A stretch of DNA of 64,000 bases from Clostridiales bacterium Firm_16 (GTDB taxonomy: Bacteria; Bacillota; Clostridia; Saccharofermentanales; Saccharofermentanaceae), in NCBI GenBank assembly GCA_001604185.1, contig LVAV01000111.1, positions 24,648 to 88,647 of the forward strand, given 5' to 3'. Numbering within the stretch: the first letter of the stretch is position 1; each line of letters opens with the position of its first letter. Below, piece by piece: positions 17,786 through 27,404 of the stretch. The notes under the pieces are model-generated. The model did no database searches, had not been told where the DNA came from, and saw only the letters and a list, made by a program, of their open reading frames with translations. The position numbers and the translations under genes are program-made.

Positions 17786-18739
17786 TCACCCGTCCTGCAG
17801 CACTTTCCGTACATCCGCTTCCAGATAGGGATTCATATGCGAGATAAGACCGGCGAGTTTCAGCATTTCCGAAAGATCATATCCGATATCTTCCGCCAGC
17901 GAGATCACGCGGTCCTTGAAGTTCGGCCGGTTCGGGTGATAGTGCGTGTCCTCCCAGGCCTCTTTACTGCACGGCAATTCAGCCAGTTCCTGAAGACGTG
18001 CACTCAGCTCCCCCACTTCATCCAGATTCTTCAATGCCCGGAATGTCCACTTATAGTACGGAGGATAAACGCGTTTCAGAAGGAAAAACAACTCCATCGC
18101 CGCTTCCATGCCCTTGGCTTTGCAAAGCGCCGCGGCAACCGTATCGTCACGGGACATACAGCGTGCATAGTTCACCTGAAGAGAGGCAGAATAATCGTGC
18201 ATCTTCTCAGCCAGACGGATGCGCCAGATCCGGTCCGGATAATATCCGAGAAGGAGATTTCTGAACCTGGTAAAAACTCCCGCGTCGTCTCTGAAAACCT
18301 CTCCATTCACTGCGGTCGCCAGACATGCGTGATCCAGCGCCATCCACTGTTGGTTCGTCATGGTACATCCGCTCGTATCGCAGTCGATACGAAGAATATT
18401 GGAATAGAAATCATGGATGCTCATGACACCACGCCGCTCACGAAGTCTGACCGTATAGAAAGACCTGTCCTTCTCCTCGACCAGCGCACAATAAGCCTGA
18501 TCCAGTTCTCGTCCGAATCTTGCCATATCTTCATCGGTAAGCCACAGGCAGACTCCCGTGCCGAAGTCGTGATCCCGTGAGATGGCATCATCGAAGCCGA
18601 AACAGTCCGAGCCTTCGCCCGCCAGTCCGACTGCAATACGAGATTCATATTCTCCAAATTTCTCACGGATCATCGGCGCCACATGTTCATCGTAGAAACG
18701 CCGGTTTTTCTTTATCACATTCGAACCCTGGTCTGCCAT
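17786..18739 (-). CDS. DUF4037 domain protein (nucleotidyltransferase-like)
   Basis: A protein of about 317 residues. Near its N-terminus 'AVGLAGEGSDCFGFDDAISRDHDFG' shows the G-[GS]-x-S ... D-x-D layout of a polymerase-beta-like nucleotidyltransferase, as found in DUF4037 proteins. The C-terminal part is helical ('YKWTFRALKNL') and resembles nucleotide-binding helical bundles. The ATG at 18739 is chosen over 18772 because GGAGG sits six bases upstream of it. It may modify a small molecule or tRNA-like target by nucleotidyl transfer, but this is unproven. No co-directional partner is tightly spaced. Confidence 0.7.
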   Translation of the reverse strand: MADQGSNVIKKNRRFYDEHVAPMIREKFGEYESRIAVGLAGEGSDCFGFDDAISRDHDFGTGVCLWLTDEDMARFGRELDQAYCALVEEKDRSFYTVRLRERRGVMSIHDFYSNILRIDCDTSGCTMTNQQWMALDHACLATAVNGEVFRDDAGVFTRFRNLLLGYYPDRIWRIRLAEKMHDYSASLQVNYARCMSRDDTVAAALCKAKGMEAAMELFFLLKRVYPPYYKWTFRALKNLDEVGELSARLQELAELPCSKEAWEDTHYHPNRPNFKDRVISLAEDIGYDLSEMLKLAGLISHMNPYLEADVRKVLQDG

Positions 18740-18830
18740 ATACTCCTCCGTCTTCCGACTCGTCACACTCATGCTGTATCCGACTTGTCACCCTTGCTTA
18801 ATCGCTGTATCTACGCCGATCCCCGCGAAC

Positions 18831-19301
18831 TTACAGCGGACACTCGATGGTCTTCATGGTCTCCGAAAAACCATTACGGTTATAGTACCGCATTCCGTCC
18901 GTATTGCCCGGGAATACCTGGGTCCTCAGGAAATCGGCCCCGGTTTCTTTGGCAAATTCTTTCACCGCGTCCATGATGACGGAACCGATTCCACGGCTTC
19001 TGTATTCCGCTGTCACGATCAGATCCTGAAGGTACACGACCTTCTCCGGTTTCAGGCAAGAGATGGCCTTCGTCTGCAGGATCAGAAGATGTACAAATCC
19101 GATGACCTTTCCGTCATCCTCCGCCACCAGCATGGCCTGATTCTCATTATTCAGGATCTCTTCCACCTGACGGCTTCTGGCCCCTTTCGGGCTCATAAGA
19201 AAGTGCTGTGGCTGATAGAAGACCGCATCCTCTTCCAGCTCCGCATACAGTTCCTCCAGATGTGCTGCATCCTCGATCCTGGCTTTTCGAATATTGATCA
19301 T
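18831..19301 (-). CDS. GNAT family N-acetyltransferase
   Basis: A 156-residue acetyltransferase starting 'MINIRKARIEDAAHLEELYAEL', the usual GNAT opening. The acetyl-CoA site is 'TAEYRSRGIGSVIMDAVKEFA' (R-x-x-G-I-G), and 'MRYYNRNGFSE' closes the fold. A longer reading from 19505 would run through the terminator hairpin of the next gene, so the ATG at 19301, eight bases after a GGGGG tract, is preferred. The substrate is not evident. Confidence 0.85.
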   Translation of the reverse strand: MINIRKARIEDAAHLEELYAELEEDAVFYQPQHFLMSPKGARSRQVEEILNNENQAMLVAEDDGKVIGFVHLLILQTKAISCLKPEKVVYLQDLIVTAEYRSRGIGSVIMDAVKEFAKETGADFLRTQVFPGNTDGMRYYNRNGFSETMKTIECPL

Positions 19302-19451
19302 AATTGACCCCCGGAATGGTTTTCTTTCTATTATACCAATCTTCACCCGGGCCGGCCCGTTCTTATACCAGCGGGACAAAAAGAAGCGTTCGATCCCCGA
19401 CAGGGTTGTCCGAACTTTATCCCTGTCGCACCTGCCACCTCTACCAGACAC

Positions 19452-19484
19452 AACAAAGCCGGCGCGAGCATCGCCCGCACCGGC
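19452..19484 (-). terminator. Intrinsic terminator after the M1 aminopeptidase gene
   Basis: A GC-rich stem of about 11 bp (19458-19484) pairs fully on the minus strand when G-U pairs are allowed, with loop GATG, followed by TTTGTTGTG. It begins 26 bases past the stop at 19510. Confidence 0.8.
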
Positions 19485-19509
19485 CCATACATTTATTCGT
19501 GGCATCTTG

Positions 19510-21213
19510 TTATGCGAAATTCTTTGCCTGTACGCTCTCGTTGAAATAGGTCTCGATCACTTCGTTCAGCTTCGCATTATCTGTTCCGGCCAGTTCATAG
19601 AGCACCTCGAAGAAGTCCATCTGATCAGCATTCGTAAATGCATTTCTCTGAATGTACTCACGGATGATACCATTGACCTCATCGAATCCGAGGATCTTAC
19701 TCATATCCATCAGGACGATTTTTCCGTTGTTGTATACAGCGGAAACAAAAGTCATATCATCAGAAAACTCATAGAAAGAGCGGTTGATCGGAGTAACCCC
19801 GTTCTGCTTCAGCATATCTTTCCACTGTGAATCCGGCATGTCTATCGAATACGTGACAGGCATACGAATCTCCTTATCCGGGTACTTAGCCACATCATAT
19901 ACATACTCGGTATAAGAAGCGAAGGATTCATCAAGCCAAGGCTGCATGCCTGAATTACTACCCACGATTCCCATGAACCACTGATGTCCTATTTCATGAG
20001 AAACGATCGTATCGCCTACGTGATTGATATAATCGTTCATGTATTCCGTATCATTTCCAATACCTTCCGGCAACACCTTAGTAATGATGACCAGATTCGG
20101 GTATTCCATTCCGCCCGCATCGATCGGCGCCAGGATTACTTCAAGATCCTTGTACGGATACTCACCGAAAGCTTCACCGAAGATTTTAAGAGAATCGATG
20201 GCTGCCTCAAGAGACTTGTCCGCCATCTTCTTATCGAAATCCGGGGTCTCTTCTACGTATGCAACACGGATATGTACATCCTTATAGTCGCCTTCCAGCA
20301 CGGTAAATTTCTCACTTGCACAGAAGACAAAATCGCGCACGCATTCCGCGTGATAGGAGACAGTCTTCTTACCGTCCTTAGTCTCTTCGCCGGTCTCAAG
20401 GCCCGTTGTCAGAGGAAGCACTTTCTCCGATACAGTCAACTTCACATCGTAATCCGAGATCTCGGAGAAGAAGCATTCACCACAGTTATAGAACTTCTCA
20501 TGAGACCAGCCGTCTTTCGTATACTCCGCCAGGATCGGATAGAAATTCGTCACACAGAATACACCGTCCTGATAACCGTAACGGTCAGCAACCGTAGGGA
20601 TCGTCGCGACGAAATCATAAGACAAAGTCATTTTCTCACCCGGTGCCAGTTTCTGAGAAAGCGGAAGCCATACCACCGAGACATCGTCATCGCGAGTCAT
20701 CTCGATCTTTTCATTGCTTCTTCCGTCAGTGATATTCTCAATCTTAGTGGTCGCACCATGGGTCTCCACCGCACCGTCGTAGCCGGCTGTTTTTGCATCG
20801 ATAAAAAGACTTGAATAATCGCGGAGGCAGAGCTTGTCCCAGTCCGCCTCGGAATCGTTGAAGAAGGTCATATCTACATGGCCGCCGATGGTTCTGTTCT
20901 CCGAATCCAGCGTCAGATCCATGTCATAGTGATACCGGTCTTCCTGCTTCTTGAGTTCGATCTTGCAGCCTTTCGCCGCGACCGGAGCTTTAAGATTAAG
21001 AACCTCTGTTTCGATCGGCTCAGCTGTCGTCTCTGTTGTTTCTGAAGTTTCCGTTTCTGAAGCAGTCGCTTCCGTTGTCGTTTCTTGTTGGGTGATCTTT
21101 GTCGTTTCGCGGGTCGTAGTTGTCGTCGTTTCCGAAGTCTTCTTGCATGCCGTTGCAGGAAGCAGCATGGCCACAGTCAGGATCAAGCCTAAAATTCGAA
21201 TTGGTTTTTTCAT
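19510..21213 (-). CDS. M1 family metallopeptidase lipoprotein
   Basis: A 567-residue cell-surface aminopeptidase-like lipoprotein. A signal peptide ends in the lipobox LLPATAC (Cys23), followed by a Thr/Glu-rich linker to about 70. The M1 architecture follows: a beta N-domain, the exopeptidase motif as GGMEYPN (for GAMEN), and the zinc site HEIGH at 406-410 with Glu429 in 'WLDESFASY' exactly 19 residues after the second His. The C-terminal helical domain is shorter than in large aminopeptidases. It probably trims external peptides for uptake. The Cys lipobox and zinc motif are clear. Confidence 0.88.
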   Translation of the reverse strand: MKKPIRILGLILTVAMLLPATACKKTSETTTTTTRETTKITQQETTTEATASETETSETTETTAEPIETEVLNLKAPVAAKGCKIELKKQEDRYHYDMDLTLDSENRTIGGHVDMTFFNDSEADWDKLCLRDYSSLFIDAKTAGYDGAVETHGATTKIENITDGRSNEKIEMTRDDDVSVVWLPLSQKLAPGEKMTLSYDFVATIPTVADRYGYQDGVFCVTNFYPILAEYTKDGWSHEKFYNCGECFFSEISDYDVKLTVSEKVLPLTTGLETGEETKDGKKTVSYHAECVRDFVFCASEKFTVLEGDYKDVHIRVAYVEETPDFDKKMADKSLEAAIDSLKIFGEAFGEYPYKDLEVILAPIDAGGMEYPNLVIITKVLPEGIGNDTEYMNDYINHVGDTIVSHEIGHQWFMGIVGSNSGMQPWLDESFASYTEYVYDVAKYPDKEIRMPVTYSIDMPDSQWKDMLKQNGVTPINRSFYEFSDDMTFVSAVYNNGKIVLMDMSKILGFDEVNGIIREYIQRNAFTNADQMDFFEVLYELAGTDNAKLNEVIETYFNESVQAKNFA

Positions 21214-21339
21214 GTGTTTCTCCTTAGCTCAACTTAGATGTCATTTTCTTATATCGAGAGTATATCGCTATGGAGAATGAGATGCGTGAAAGATTTGTCA
21301 TCTTTCTTTTATCTTGGCTATATGCTTTTCCCATAATGC

Positions 21340-21378
21340 AAAAAGACTGACGGAGGATCTTGCGATCGCTCCGTCAGT
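21340..21378 (-). terminator. Intrinsic terminator after the alcohol dehydrogenase gene
   Basis: A perfect 10-bp stem ACTGACGGAG/CTCCGTCAGT (21346-21355 with 21369-21378) with an inner GATC/GATC pairing is followed on the minus strand by CTTTTTG. Confidence 0.88.
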
Positions 21379-21423
21379 TCTCATCAAATACCAATTCCGC
21401 CTATACGGATATCCGGATGGCTG

Positions 21424-22602
21424 TTACACGCTGGCCCGGTAAATTGCAAGCATAGCCTCCTCGTTGAGCACCTTGGCAGAACCCATCTCGCCACCGACAC
21501 CGACAGCACACTTCTTCGCCATCAGTACCAACTCATCTTCAGTCGGTTCGACACCCAGTTCACGAAGATTGGTCGGCATATTGATGCTTCTGTAGAAGTC
21601 CTCCATCGCTTCGATACCACGCAATGCGATCTCCTCATCCGTACCTTCGTCTGCTACATCCATAACATTCAGTGCGAATTTCTTAAAGCGCGGGAGACAG
21701 TTCAGATAGACATATCTTGCCCAGCTTCCCCAGATCGCAGCCAGACCTGCACCGTGTGCCACATCGTAGAGGCCGCCAAGTTCATGCTCCAGTTTGTGAG
21801 TCATCCAGTCACCGCCGTCATTTCCGCAACCGGTAAGGCCGTTATGTGCCAGACTTCCTGCCCACATAACTTCGGCACGGGCATCGTAACTCTTCGGATC
21901 ATCGCGAAGGATCACGGCATTCTTCTTAACAGTTCGCAGAAGTCCTTCGGCCAGTGCATCTGTGATCTCCATATTTCCGCCATTCGTGAAATATCTTTCC
22001 ATGGTATGCATCATGATGTCTGTACATCCGCAGGCTGTCTGGTAATCAGGAAGCGTCATGGTCAGTTCAGGGTTCATGATGGCGAATCTCGGGCGACCGA
22101 AATCACTACTGTATCCGCGCTTTACCAGTCCTTCTTCTTTCGTAATTACGGAAGAATCACTCATCTCGCTTCCGGTTGCCGCGATGGTAAGTATAACACC
22201 TAACGGAATACATCCGTCAGCCGTGCGCTTGTAATCGTAGAAATCCCATACATCGCCCTCGTTTGCAAGACCATATCCGATTGCCTTGGCTGAATCGATC
22301 GCGCTGCCTCCGCCTACCGCCAGAAGGAAATCCACCTTCTCTTTCTTACAGAGCTCGATGCCCTCATATACCAGTCCCAGATGCGGATTCGGAACAGCAC
22401 CGCCGAGAGTTACGTAACTGATACCTGCAGCATCAAGCGTATCCGTCACACGCTGAAGAAGACCGGAACGCACTACACTTCCTCCACCATAGTGGATCAG
22501 GATCTTCGTTCCGCCAAATTCCTTGATCAGTTCTGCGACCTTACTCTCCGTATTCTTTCCGAAAACAACTTTAGTAGGGGTATAGTATTTAAAATCAAAC
22601 AT
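21424..22602 (-). CDS. Iron-containing alcohol dehydrogenase (butanol dehydrogenase-like)
   Basis: A 392-residue group III alcohol dehydrogenase that reduces aldehydes to alcohols with NAD(P)H, a normal fermentation step. It begins 'MFDFKYYTPTKVVFGKNTE', typical of YugJ/BdhA. It has the nucleotide-binding 'GGGSAIDSAKAIG', the 'TIAATGSEMSDSSVI' region, and metal-ligand residues Asp and His in 'TACGCTDIMMHTMERYF' and 'HGAGLA'. The ATG at 22602 is preferred because AGAAGGAG lies eight bases upstream. A GTG nine bases earlier overlaps that site. It is a single-gene unit with its own terminator. Confidence 0.9.
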   Translation of the reverse strand: MFDFKYYTPTKVVFGKNTESKVAELIKEFGGTKILIHYGGGSVVRSGLLQRVTDTLDAAGISYVTLGGAVPNPHLGLVYEGIELCKKEKVDFLLAVGGGSAIDSAKAIGYGLANEGDVWDFYDYKRTADGCIPLGVILTIAATGSEMSDSSVITKEEGLVKRGYSSDFGRPRFAIMNPELTMTLPDYQTACGCTDIMMHTMERYFTNGGNMEITDALAEGLLRTVKKNAVILRDDPKSYDARAEVMWAGSLAHNGLTGCGNDGGDWMTHKLEHELGGLYDVAHGAGLAAIWGSWARYVYLNCLPRFKKFALNVMDVADEGTDEEIALRGIEAMEDFYRSINMPTNLRELGVEPTEDELVLMAKKCAVGVGGEMGSAKVLNEEAMLAIYRASV

Positions 22603-22712
22603 AGGACACACTCCTTCTCTGTTTCATAATCTATCTCTATCCTACTATTGATCACATCTCGTGAAAAGCCAAACTCTGTCAAATAATATCATGATTCTGC
22701 TCAATCATTCTT

Positions 22713-24935
22713 TTACTGATAATTTTCCTTCACATACAAGCTCAATCGTGAATCCAGTGTTTCTGCAATCTGTTCTACTGTTCGATGTTGAGTATAATAT
22801 GATGATACTTCTTCGTTGATAATATTGTACGCACCCCAATCAGTTGTATAGATAGAGTCAATCGATTCAATAAAACTTTGGTAATCCTCGATCACCTTTT
22901 CGCTCACTCCCTCGTGTCCAAAAACAAATCTTCGCATATCTTCATCGGATACGTGCTCTGGGTCACGAGCACTTTGAAGCATCGTTTCAAAAACACCGCT
23001 GTTCACAGGAATTGCCCCACCAACTGCAACTCTCTTCTGTGTTTCCGGAAGAAGCAGATCACGAATGGCTTCCCAACACTTATCAGCATATTTAGTTGAT
23101 GATGAAATACCAACTATTCCCTCCGGGCGAATCTTATGAACCGAACCTTTTATAGAAGGATACCCGACATAAATCACTTGATCATGATAGTTCTTCTCTG
23201 CGTCCTCTAATTCAAAAACATCGGTTGGACCGATACTTGCCAGATAACACGAGCCTTCATAAACATCCTTAAGAGTACAGATGTTTCCCCATGTAACTGA
23301 GGGATCCACGCCCAATTCAATAGTTGCAGAAATAAAACTCTCCAATTCCTCTCTCGTCACTGTTTTCTCACTATTGTACGCTCCCCAAAGTCTCTGGAAA
23401 CAATATGATAAGGATTCTACGGCTATACACGGTGAGGATTGAATCGCTGTAAATTGTCTCTCTGTGCCGCTACACTTTTCCAAAACATCACAAAGGCTAA
23501 GCTGATCATTCGAAAAATCGCTTCGCAACCCATAATACCCACGCAAATAAAAACCTGGGAATATAGAATAACAGTGTTCTCCGTCTGGTTTGAGCACTGT
23601 CTGTATACTGGGAAGGAGATCAGAAAAGTCCATCTCAGAATCTTTCTCAAAGAAAGGTACAAGATCCAAAACCATACCGGCATTTCCAAAATACTCAAAA
23701 TCGAAATGATGTCCGTAGAAAATGTCCGGCGCATGCCCTTCACTAAAATACTTCATCAGTTTCAGTTTTGCCGCCTGCGCCTCTTGCGTTGTAGTATAGG
23801 AAAATGCCTCAGAATAATCCTCCAATATCAATCTGTATTCTTTGTTGTTTGTATTAAACCTGTACACTGCCCATTTCAGAGCCTCATCAGTATACACATC
23901 GTATCCCCCGATGATGATTCTCGTCCGATTTGAATTAACAGACGTGTCATAAGAGAAAAAACCAATATCACCCGTTCCGTCGCCATATGTATTCTTCGTT
24001 ACGAAATGCGTATCATCCAACGCCACATATATTGTTGAAGCATCATTTATCTTTCGAGGACGAATGTCGATCTCATTCCATAAAGCCAGCGTCTGAATCT
24101 GCATATTCTTTAAGTCAACCTTATATTCACCTTCATGGCTAAAAAAGTACTTCCCGGAACATGAGGAAATATCACTACTCAGTTTATCGGTTCCAACAAT
24201 ACGCTCGATTGTTTTGCCAGAGAAATCGATTCTATAGTAGTCTGACACTTGCTCGTTAACTCCAGCAAGCAGATATGTCACTCCCGTGTCCTCATATACA
24301 AAAGTTTCACTCGGATACAATGGAAATTCAGTTTGAATAGTAGACTGCAGTTTGCCATCAGAAGAGTACTTCGCAATACTCCTGTCTCCTGTAAGGATAA
24401 AACCATCTGCAACTGCAAAAACTGCGTCAGCTCGTATTTCCGGATGAATCACTCGTGTTGTATTCCCTGATTTTTTATCAAAAAAAACCAAATCTGCTTT
24501 CAGCTCAGATTGATCTTTTCTTCCTTCCTGAACATCCAACAGGTCTTCATCAGAATAGGCAAAAAACACATATTCTTTATCAAAAACAGCTCGAACAACT
24601 TGAAGTTTGGATATTTGTAATGTGAAAATAACCTTACCACATTCATCAACAGAAAGGATATCTGTGAGAAAACTACGACTGTTTGTTTTTTCATCATAGA
24701 GGCTGTATATTGCTGAAACACAGTAATTACCATTATCAAGGAAGACATCTCCCAGATCATACAGTTTATATCCTTCTTTGGGTGGGAGGTCCAGATAAGA
24801 ACCTATGTAACCATAGTTTCCATCCGTTCGTACAGCGGGTTCTTTGCCCGATTCGTGCTTACATGAAGTAAAAGATACTAATACAGGACATATAAAAAGC
24901 AATAAAAGCATTATCCGTTTTCGAATTGGTCTCAT
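22713..24935 (-). CDS. Lipoprotein fusing a propeller-like N-domain to an extracellular solute-binding domain
   Basis: A 740-residue lipoprotein with signal peptide and lipobox VSFTSC near residue 25. Residues about 40-335 are made of short beta-rich stretches ('KVIFTLQISKLQVVRAVFDKEYVFF') suggesting a beta-propeller. Residues about 340-740 resemble family 1 solute-binding proteins: 'DEALKWAVYRFNTNNKEYRL', 'APDIFYG', and 'YADKCWEAIRDLL' near the end. The ATG at 24935 has GGAGC six bases upstream; a TTG at 24947 overlaps it. It is the last gene of an AT-rich three-gene operon of exported proteins. No ABC permease genes are nearby, so it may act as a sensor or scavenger rather than a classic transport partner. 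Confidence 0.7.
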   Translation of the reverse strand: MRPIRKRIMLLLLFICPVLVSFTSCKHESGKEPAVRTDGNYGYIGSYLDLPPKEGYKLYDLGDVFLDNGNYCVSAIYSLYDEKTNSRSFLTDILSVDECGKVIFTLQISKLQVVRAVFDKEYVFFAYSDEDLLDVQEGRKDQSELKADLVFFDKKSGNTTRVIHPEIRADAVFAVADGFILTGDRSIAKYSSDGKLQSTIQTEFPLYPSETFVYEDTGVTYLLAGVNEQVSDYYRIDFSGKTIERIVGTDKLSSDISSCSGKYFFSHEGEYKVDLKNMQIQTLALWNEIDIRPRKINDASTIYVALDDTHFVTKNTYGDGTGDIGFFSYDTSVNSNRTRIIIGGYDVYTDEALKWAVYRFNTNNKEYRLILEDYSEAFSYTTTQEAQAAKLKLMKYFSEGHAPDIFYGHHFDFEYFGNAGMVLDLVPFFEKDSEMDFSDLLPSIQTVLKPDGEHCYSIFPGFYLRGYYGLRSDFSNDQLSLCDVLEKCSGTERQFTAIQSSPCIAVESLSYCFQRLWGAYNSEKTVTREELESFISATIELGVDPSVTWGNICTLKDVYEGSCYLASIGPTDVFELEDAEKNYHDQVIYVGYPSIKGSVHKIRPEGIVGISSSTKYADKCWEAIRDLLLPETQKRVAVGGAIPVNSGVFETMLQSARDPEHVSDEDMRRFVFGHEGVSEKVIEDYQSFIESIDSIYTTDWGAYNIINEEVSSYYTQHRTVEQIAETLDSRLSLYVKENYQ

Positions 24936-24967
24936 TGTCTGCTCCAACTAAAACACTGAATCTTTTT

Positions 24968-26239
24968 CTATATTTCACTGCCGAATATTCTCTTGTCTTG
25001 ATAAGAATACTCTTTCGAATAGAGAGATTCACCTGTAACCGCATCAATCACCAAACATCCTGTGCCTATTCCCATACCCATAAAGTTTCCCCTATAGTAC
25101 ACTTTCCATACCGGAATCAGATATGTATGCCCGTTTTCTGCATAGTCAGACGCATTTATGTCATAATCACTAAATGGCATATACGCCAACTCAGCTGCGT
25201 AATATTTTGCATCTTCATAAAACCCGGATATCATCACATCATAGTCTGACGCGTTCTGAATACCGCTCAAGCATTCTGTTATTGGCTTAATGACAAGATT
25301 TGATTTAACCGTTTTTGTAACGCTAAAACTCTTCGCATTCTTTATTCCAACTACTATATCATTATTTCGCAAGTACATTGGACTTCCAAGAATTAGCGCA
25401 CCTCCTATTGTCGGACCGTCAATAGTATCATATTCATACACATAATCACCACTATACGGAGCGATCATATCCATAGTCCCACCAACCGGAATACCATCGA
25501 TATAATCAGATGCAATTCCAATTAAGTGCATAGTGTCATATTCATTCGGAAGATAACCAGTCTCTTTCGGAAAGGATTCGCAATTCAGATCCAAACAAAC
25601 CACGTCCCAATCAGACTGTATCTGTCCTCTCTTCTGATAAGAAGGTAATTCATCCAACTTTCCCAAACTTCCGCCCTTTACTGTATGAATCGTACTCGTT
25701 GTCTTCTCTAGAATATCAGAAGGCGGTTGATAGAACGTGTCCTGAGCACGCCCCGTCTTTTCCCCTTTCTCTGACGGATCATTATCTGTATAGTTGAAAG
25801 GGCTTCCAAAAAACCAACCTACCGCCCAATAAAGATTGTATTCAAATTTCCAATTAGTCGTATCAATTTCTTCGAAAACGGTTGCTCCAGGATGCGCAGA
25901 TGCCCAACTGCGAGAACGTCTGAATGGCAGATCCATTTCGATTTCATAGACATTTGCAAATCCATTGCTATTATCCATCACCAGAAAATCTTCCACAAAC
26001 AAGTCTTGCGGAAGATTTAACGGCTTTGTGGGTTCTGGCGGAACGATTGAACTTTCGGACTCACTTGACAAAGAGGATATGCTTGGAGCTTCTGTTGTAG
26101 CGATAGGAGTTATTCCACCGCCTGAAGATTTCTGAGTTCCTTTCTTTGTCGACCCACTCTGACATGCAGTGGCTGGCATCAGCATTATAGCTGATGCCAA
26201 CGCAAGACTACTTTTTAACTTTCCAACTGAGTTTCGCAC
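24968..26239 (-). CDS. Uncharacterised lipoprotein with PepSY-like C-terminus
   Basis: A lipoprotein of about 423 residues. The start is GTG at 26239, with AGGA eight bases before it and 11 bases between the upstream stop and this start. Reading from 26305 would overlap the upstream gene. A signal peptide ends at LMPATAC (Cys about 25), followed by a Ser/Thr-rich linker. The C-terminus 'YLIPVWKVYYRG ... GCLVIDAVTGESLY' resembles the end of PepSY/YycI-like domains, but the rest is unfamiliar. It is the middle gene of the exported-protein operon. The function is unknown; binding or protease-inhibition roles are possible by analogy only. Confidence 0.6.
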   Translation of the reverse strand: MRNSVGKLKSSLALASAIMLMPATACQSGSTKKGTQKSSGGGITPIATTEAPSISSLSSESESSIVPPEPTKPLNLPQDLFVEDFLVMDNSNGFANVYEIEMDLPFRRSRSWASAHPGATVFEEIDTTNWKFEYNLYWAVGWFFGSPFNYTDNDPSEKGEKTGRAQDTFYQPPSDILEKTTSTIHTVKGGSLGKLDELPSYQKRGQIQSDWDVVCLDLNCESFPKETGYLPNEYDTMHLIGIASDYIDGIPVGGTMDMIAPYSGDYVYEYDTIDGPTIGGALILGSPMYLRNNDIVVGIKNAKSFSVTKTVKSNLVIKPITECLSGIQNASDYDVMISGFYEDAKYYAAELAYMPFSDYDINASDYAENGHTYLIPVWKVYYRGNFMGMGIGTGCLVIDAVTGESLYSKEYSYQDKRIFGSEI

Positions 26240-26250
26240 AAAATCATTCC

Positions 26251-26727
26251 TCAAGACATAAAAAGGTACCAGTCGCAATATACTACACAAACACTTGAAG
26301 ACCAATTGGTAATATTCGATTTCATTGCAACTACTTCACCACTATAACCATGGCCATCCCAAATCCAAGCAGAGTTCGAGTTATTGAGGTTATACAAATA
26401 TATAACCGAGCCAATATTTGTGTGAGAACTAGAAGTGACTAGCCTGAAATTGAACCGAACACTGCTAGTCGGTTTTTCATCTTTAGGGTATCCGCTAAAC
26501 TGAAAGGATTTCAACTTTACGTTGTACTTGTCATACTGAATAGTTGTTCCTCCAGTTCCAGTCGGAATTGTCAAATTAGTTGCGGGATTGCCAACATCAG
26601 AATAACCAGTTCCTCCTGCCGAAACAGCAATCGAACTTGAAACAGTTGAAGTTGCGGCAGATACTGGGAAAACGGTCAAACACAGAAATAGAAACATGCT
26701 TAAATGAGCGACAAATCCTTTTCTCAT
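26251..26727 (-). CDS. Small secreted protein, unknown
   Basis: A 158-residue exported protein. The start at ATG 26727 follows GGAGG by seven bases; a start at 26757 lacks this. The signal peptide ends at 'FPVSAA' (about residue 25-26). The mature part of about 130 residues is rich in Ser, Thr, Gly and aromatic residues ('YNLNNSNSAWIWDGHGYSGE') and looks all-beta. The two Cys residues are close together near the C-terminus. It is the first gene of the operon with the two lipoproteins. It could be a secreted binding protein or toxin-like peptide. I do not recognise the family. Confidence 0.6.
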   Translation of the reverse strand: MRKGFVAHLSMFLFLCLTVFPVSAATSTVSSSIAVSAGGTGYSDVGNPATNLTIPTGTGGTTIQYDKYNVKLKSFQFSGYPKDEKPTSSVRFNFRLVTSSSHTNIGSVIYLYNLNNSNSAWIWDGHGYSGEVVAMKSNITNWSSSVCVVYCDWYLFMS

Positions 26728-26863
26728 ACAATAACCTCCTTCTCTAACAATTTTCACTAAATGATAGCAACAAATATCTTACACCAACAAGGTATCAATA
26801 ATTCAATACTATTATATACTATGCGCCCGAAGAATGTCGATATATAATTCTTCTCTTCCAGCA

Positions 26864-27310
26864 TCATTCATACAGCAGCGAAGTACTCAGAGAATCATCC
26901 TTTTTCAGATAGAGTTTCCCATCTTTGGAATAAAAGGTCTTGTTCTCATCCGAGCATTCTGCTTTAAACAGAACTTTGTAGAACGTTACGCTTCCGTCTT
27001 CATTCTCTATGGCAATATACTGATTTGTTTGCGAATTTGTGTTGCCATGAACACTGGTGATCGAGCTGATGTTCTTGCCTAGTTTCAATGTGAAAGTCAC
27101 CGTGTCGAAGGATACATCAAAGCTGTATTTCGGCGCATCATCACCCTGATAAAGTTCATCACAGTTTGTTTCTATACGGAATGCAGTCATTGGTGCATTG
27201 GAGCCGATCGGACCACCCAGGCGGTCGATCAAGGTTTTATCGCCATCCGTGTCCGGAATCTCTATGATAGTATCTTCAAGATCACCACTCCATTTCCAGG
27301 ACTCGGCCAT
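26864..27310 (-). CDS. Orphan 148-residue ORF, possibly a gene remnant
   Basis: An acidic ORF without signal peptide or membrane helix. The sequence looks coding ('YSFDVSFDTVTFTLKLGKNI', 'GSVTFYKVLFKAE') and beta-rich, like the end of an exported protein. There is no ribosome binding site before the ATG at 27310, and an in-frame stop lies six codons upstream. It may be the 3' part of a gene whose front has been lost, or it may use an internal start. The upstream sequence is the hairpin series. No homologue is recognised. Confidence 0.4.
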   Translation of the reverse strand: MAESWKWSGDLEDTIIEIPDTDGDKTLIDRLGGPIGSNAPMTAFRIETNCDELYQGDDAPKYSFDVSFDTVTFTLKLGKNISSITSVHGNTNSQTNQYIAIENEDGSVTFYKVLFKAECSDENKTFYSKDGKLYLKKDDSLSTSLLYE

Positions 27311-27404
27311 GGCGCGCTTTGCCGTTCATTAAGAACATAGTAACTTAAGAAACCACGAGGGGTACAAACTGTTTATTTTGCGTGTCCACACTGAAGGAAT
27401 TAGT

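Noticed and set aside
19302..19505. Extension of the 18831-19301 acetyltransferase to 19505
   Set aside because: The extra part contains the terminator hairpin of the neighbouring M1 peptidase gene and lacks GNAT sequence; ATG 19301 has a better ribosome binding site.
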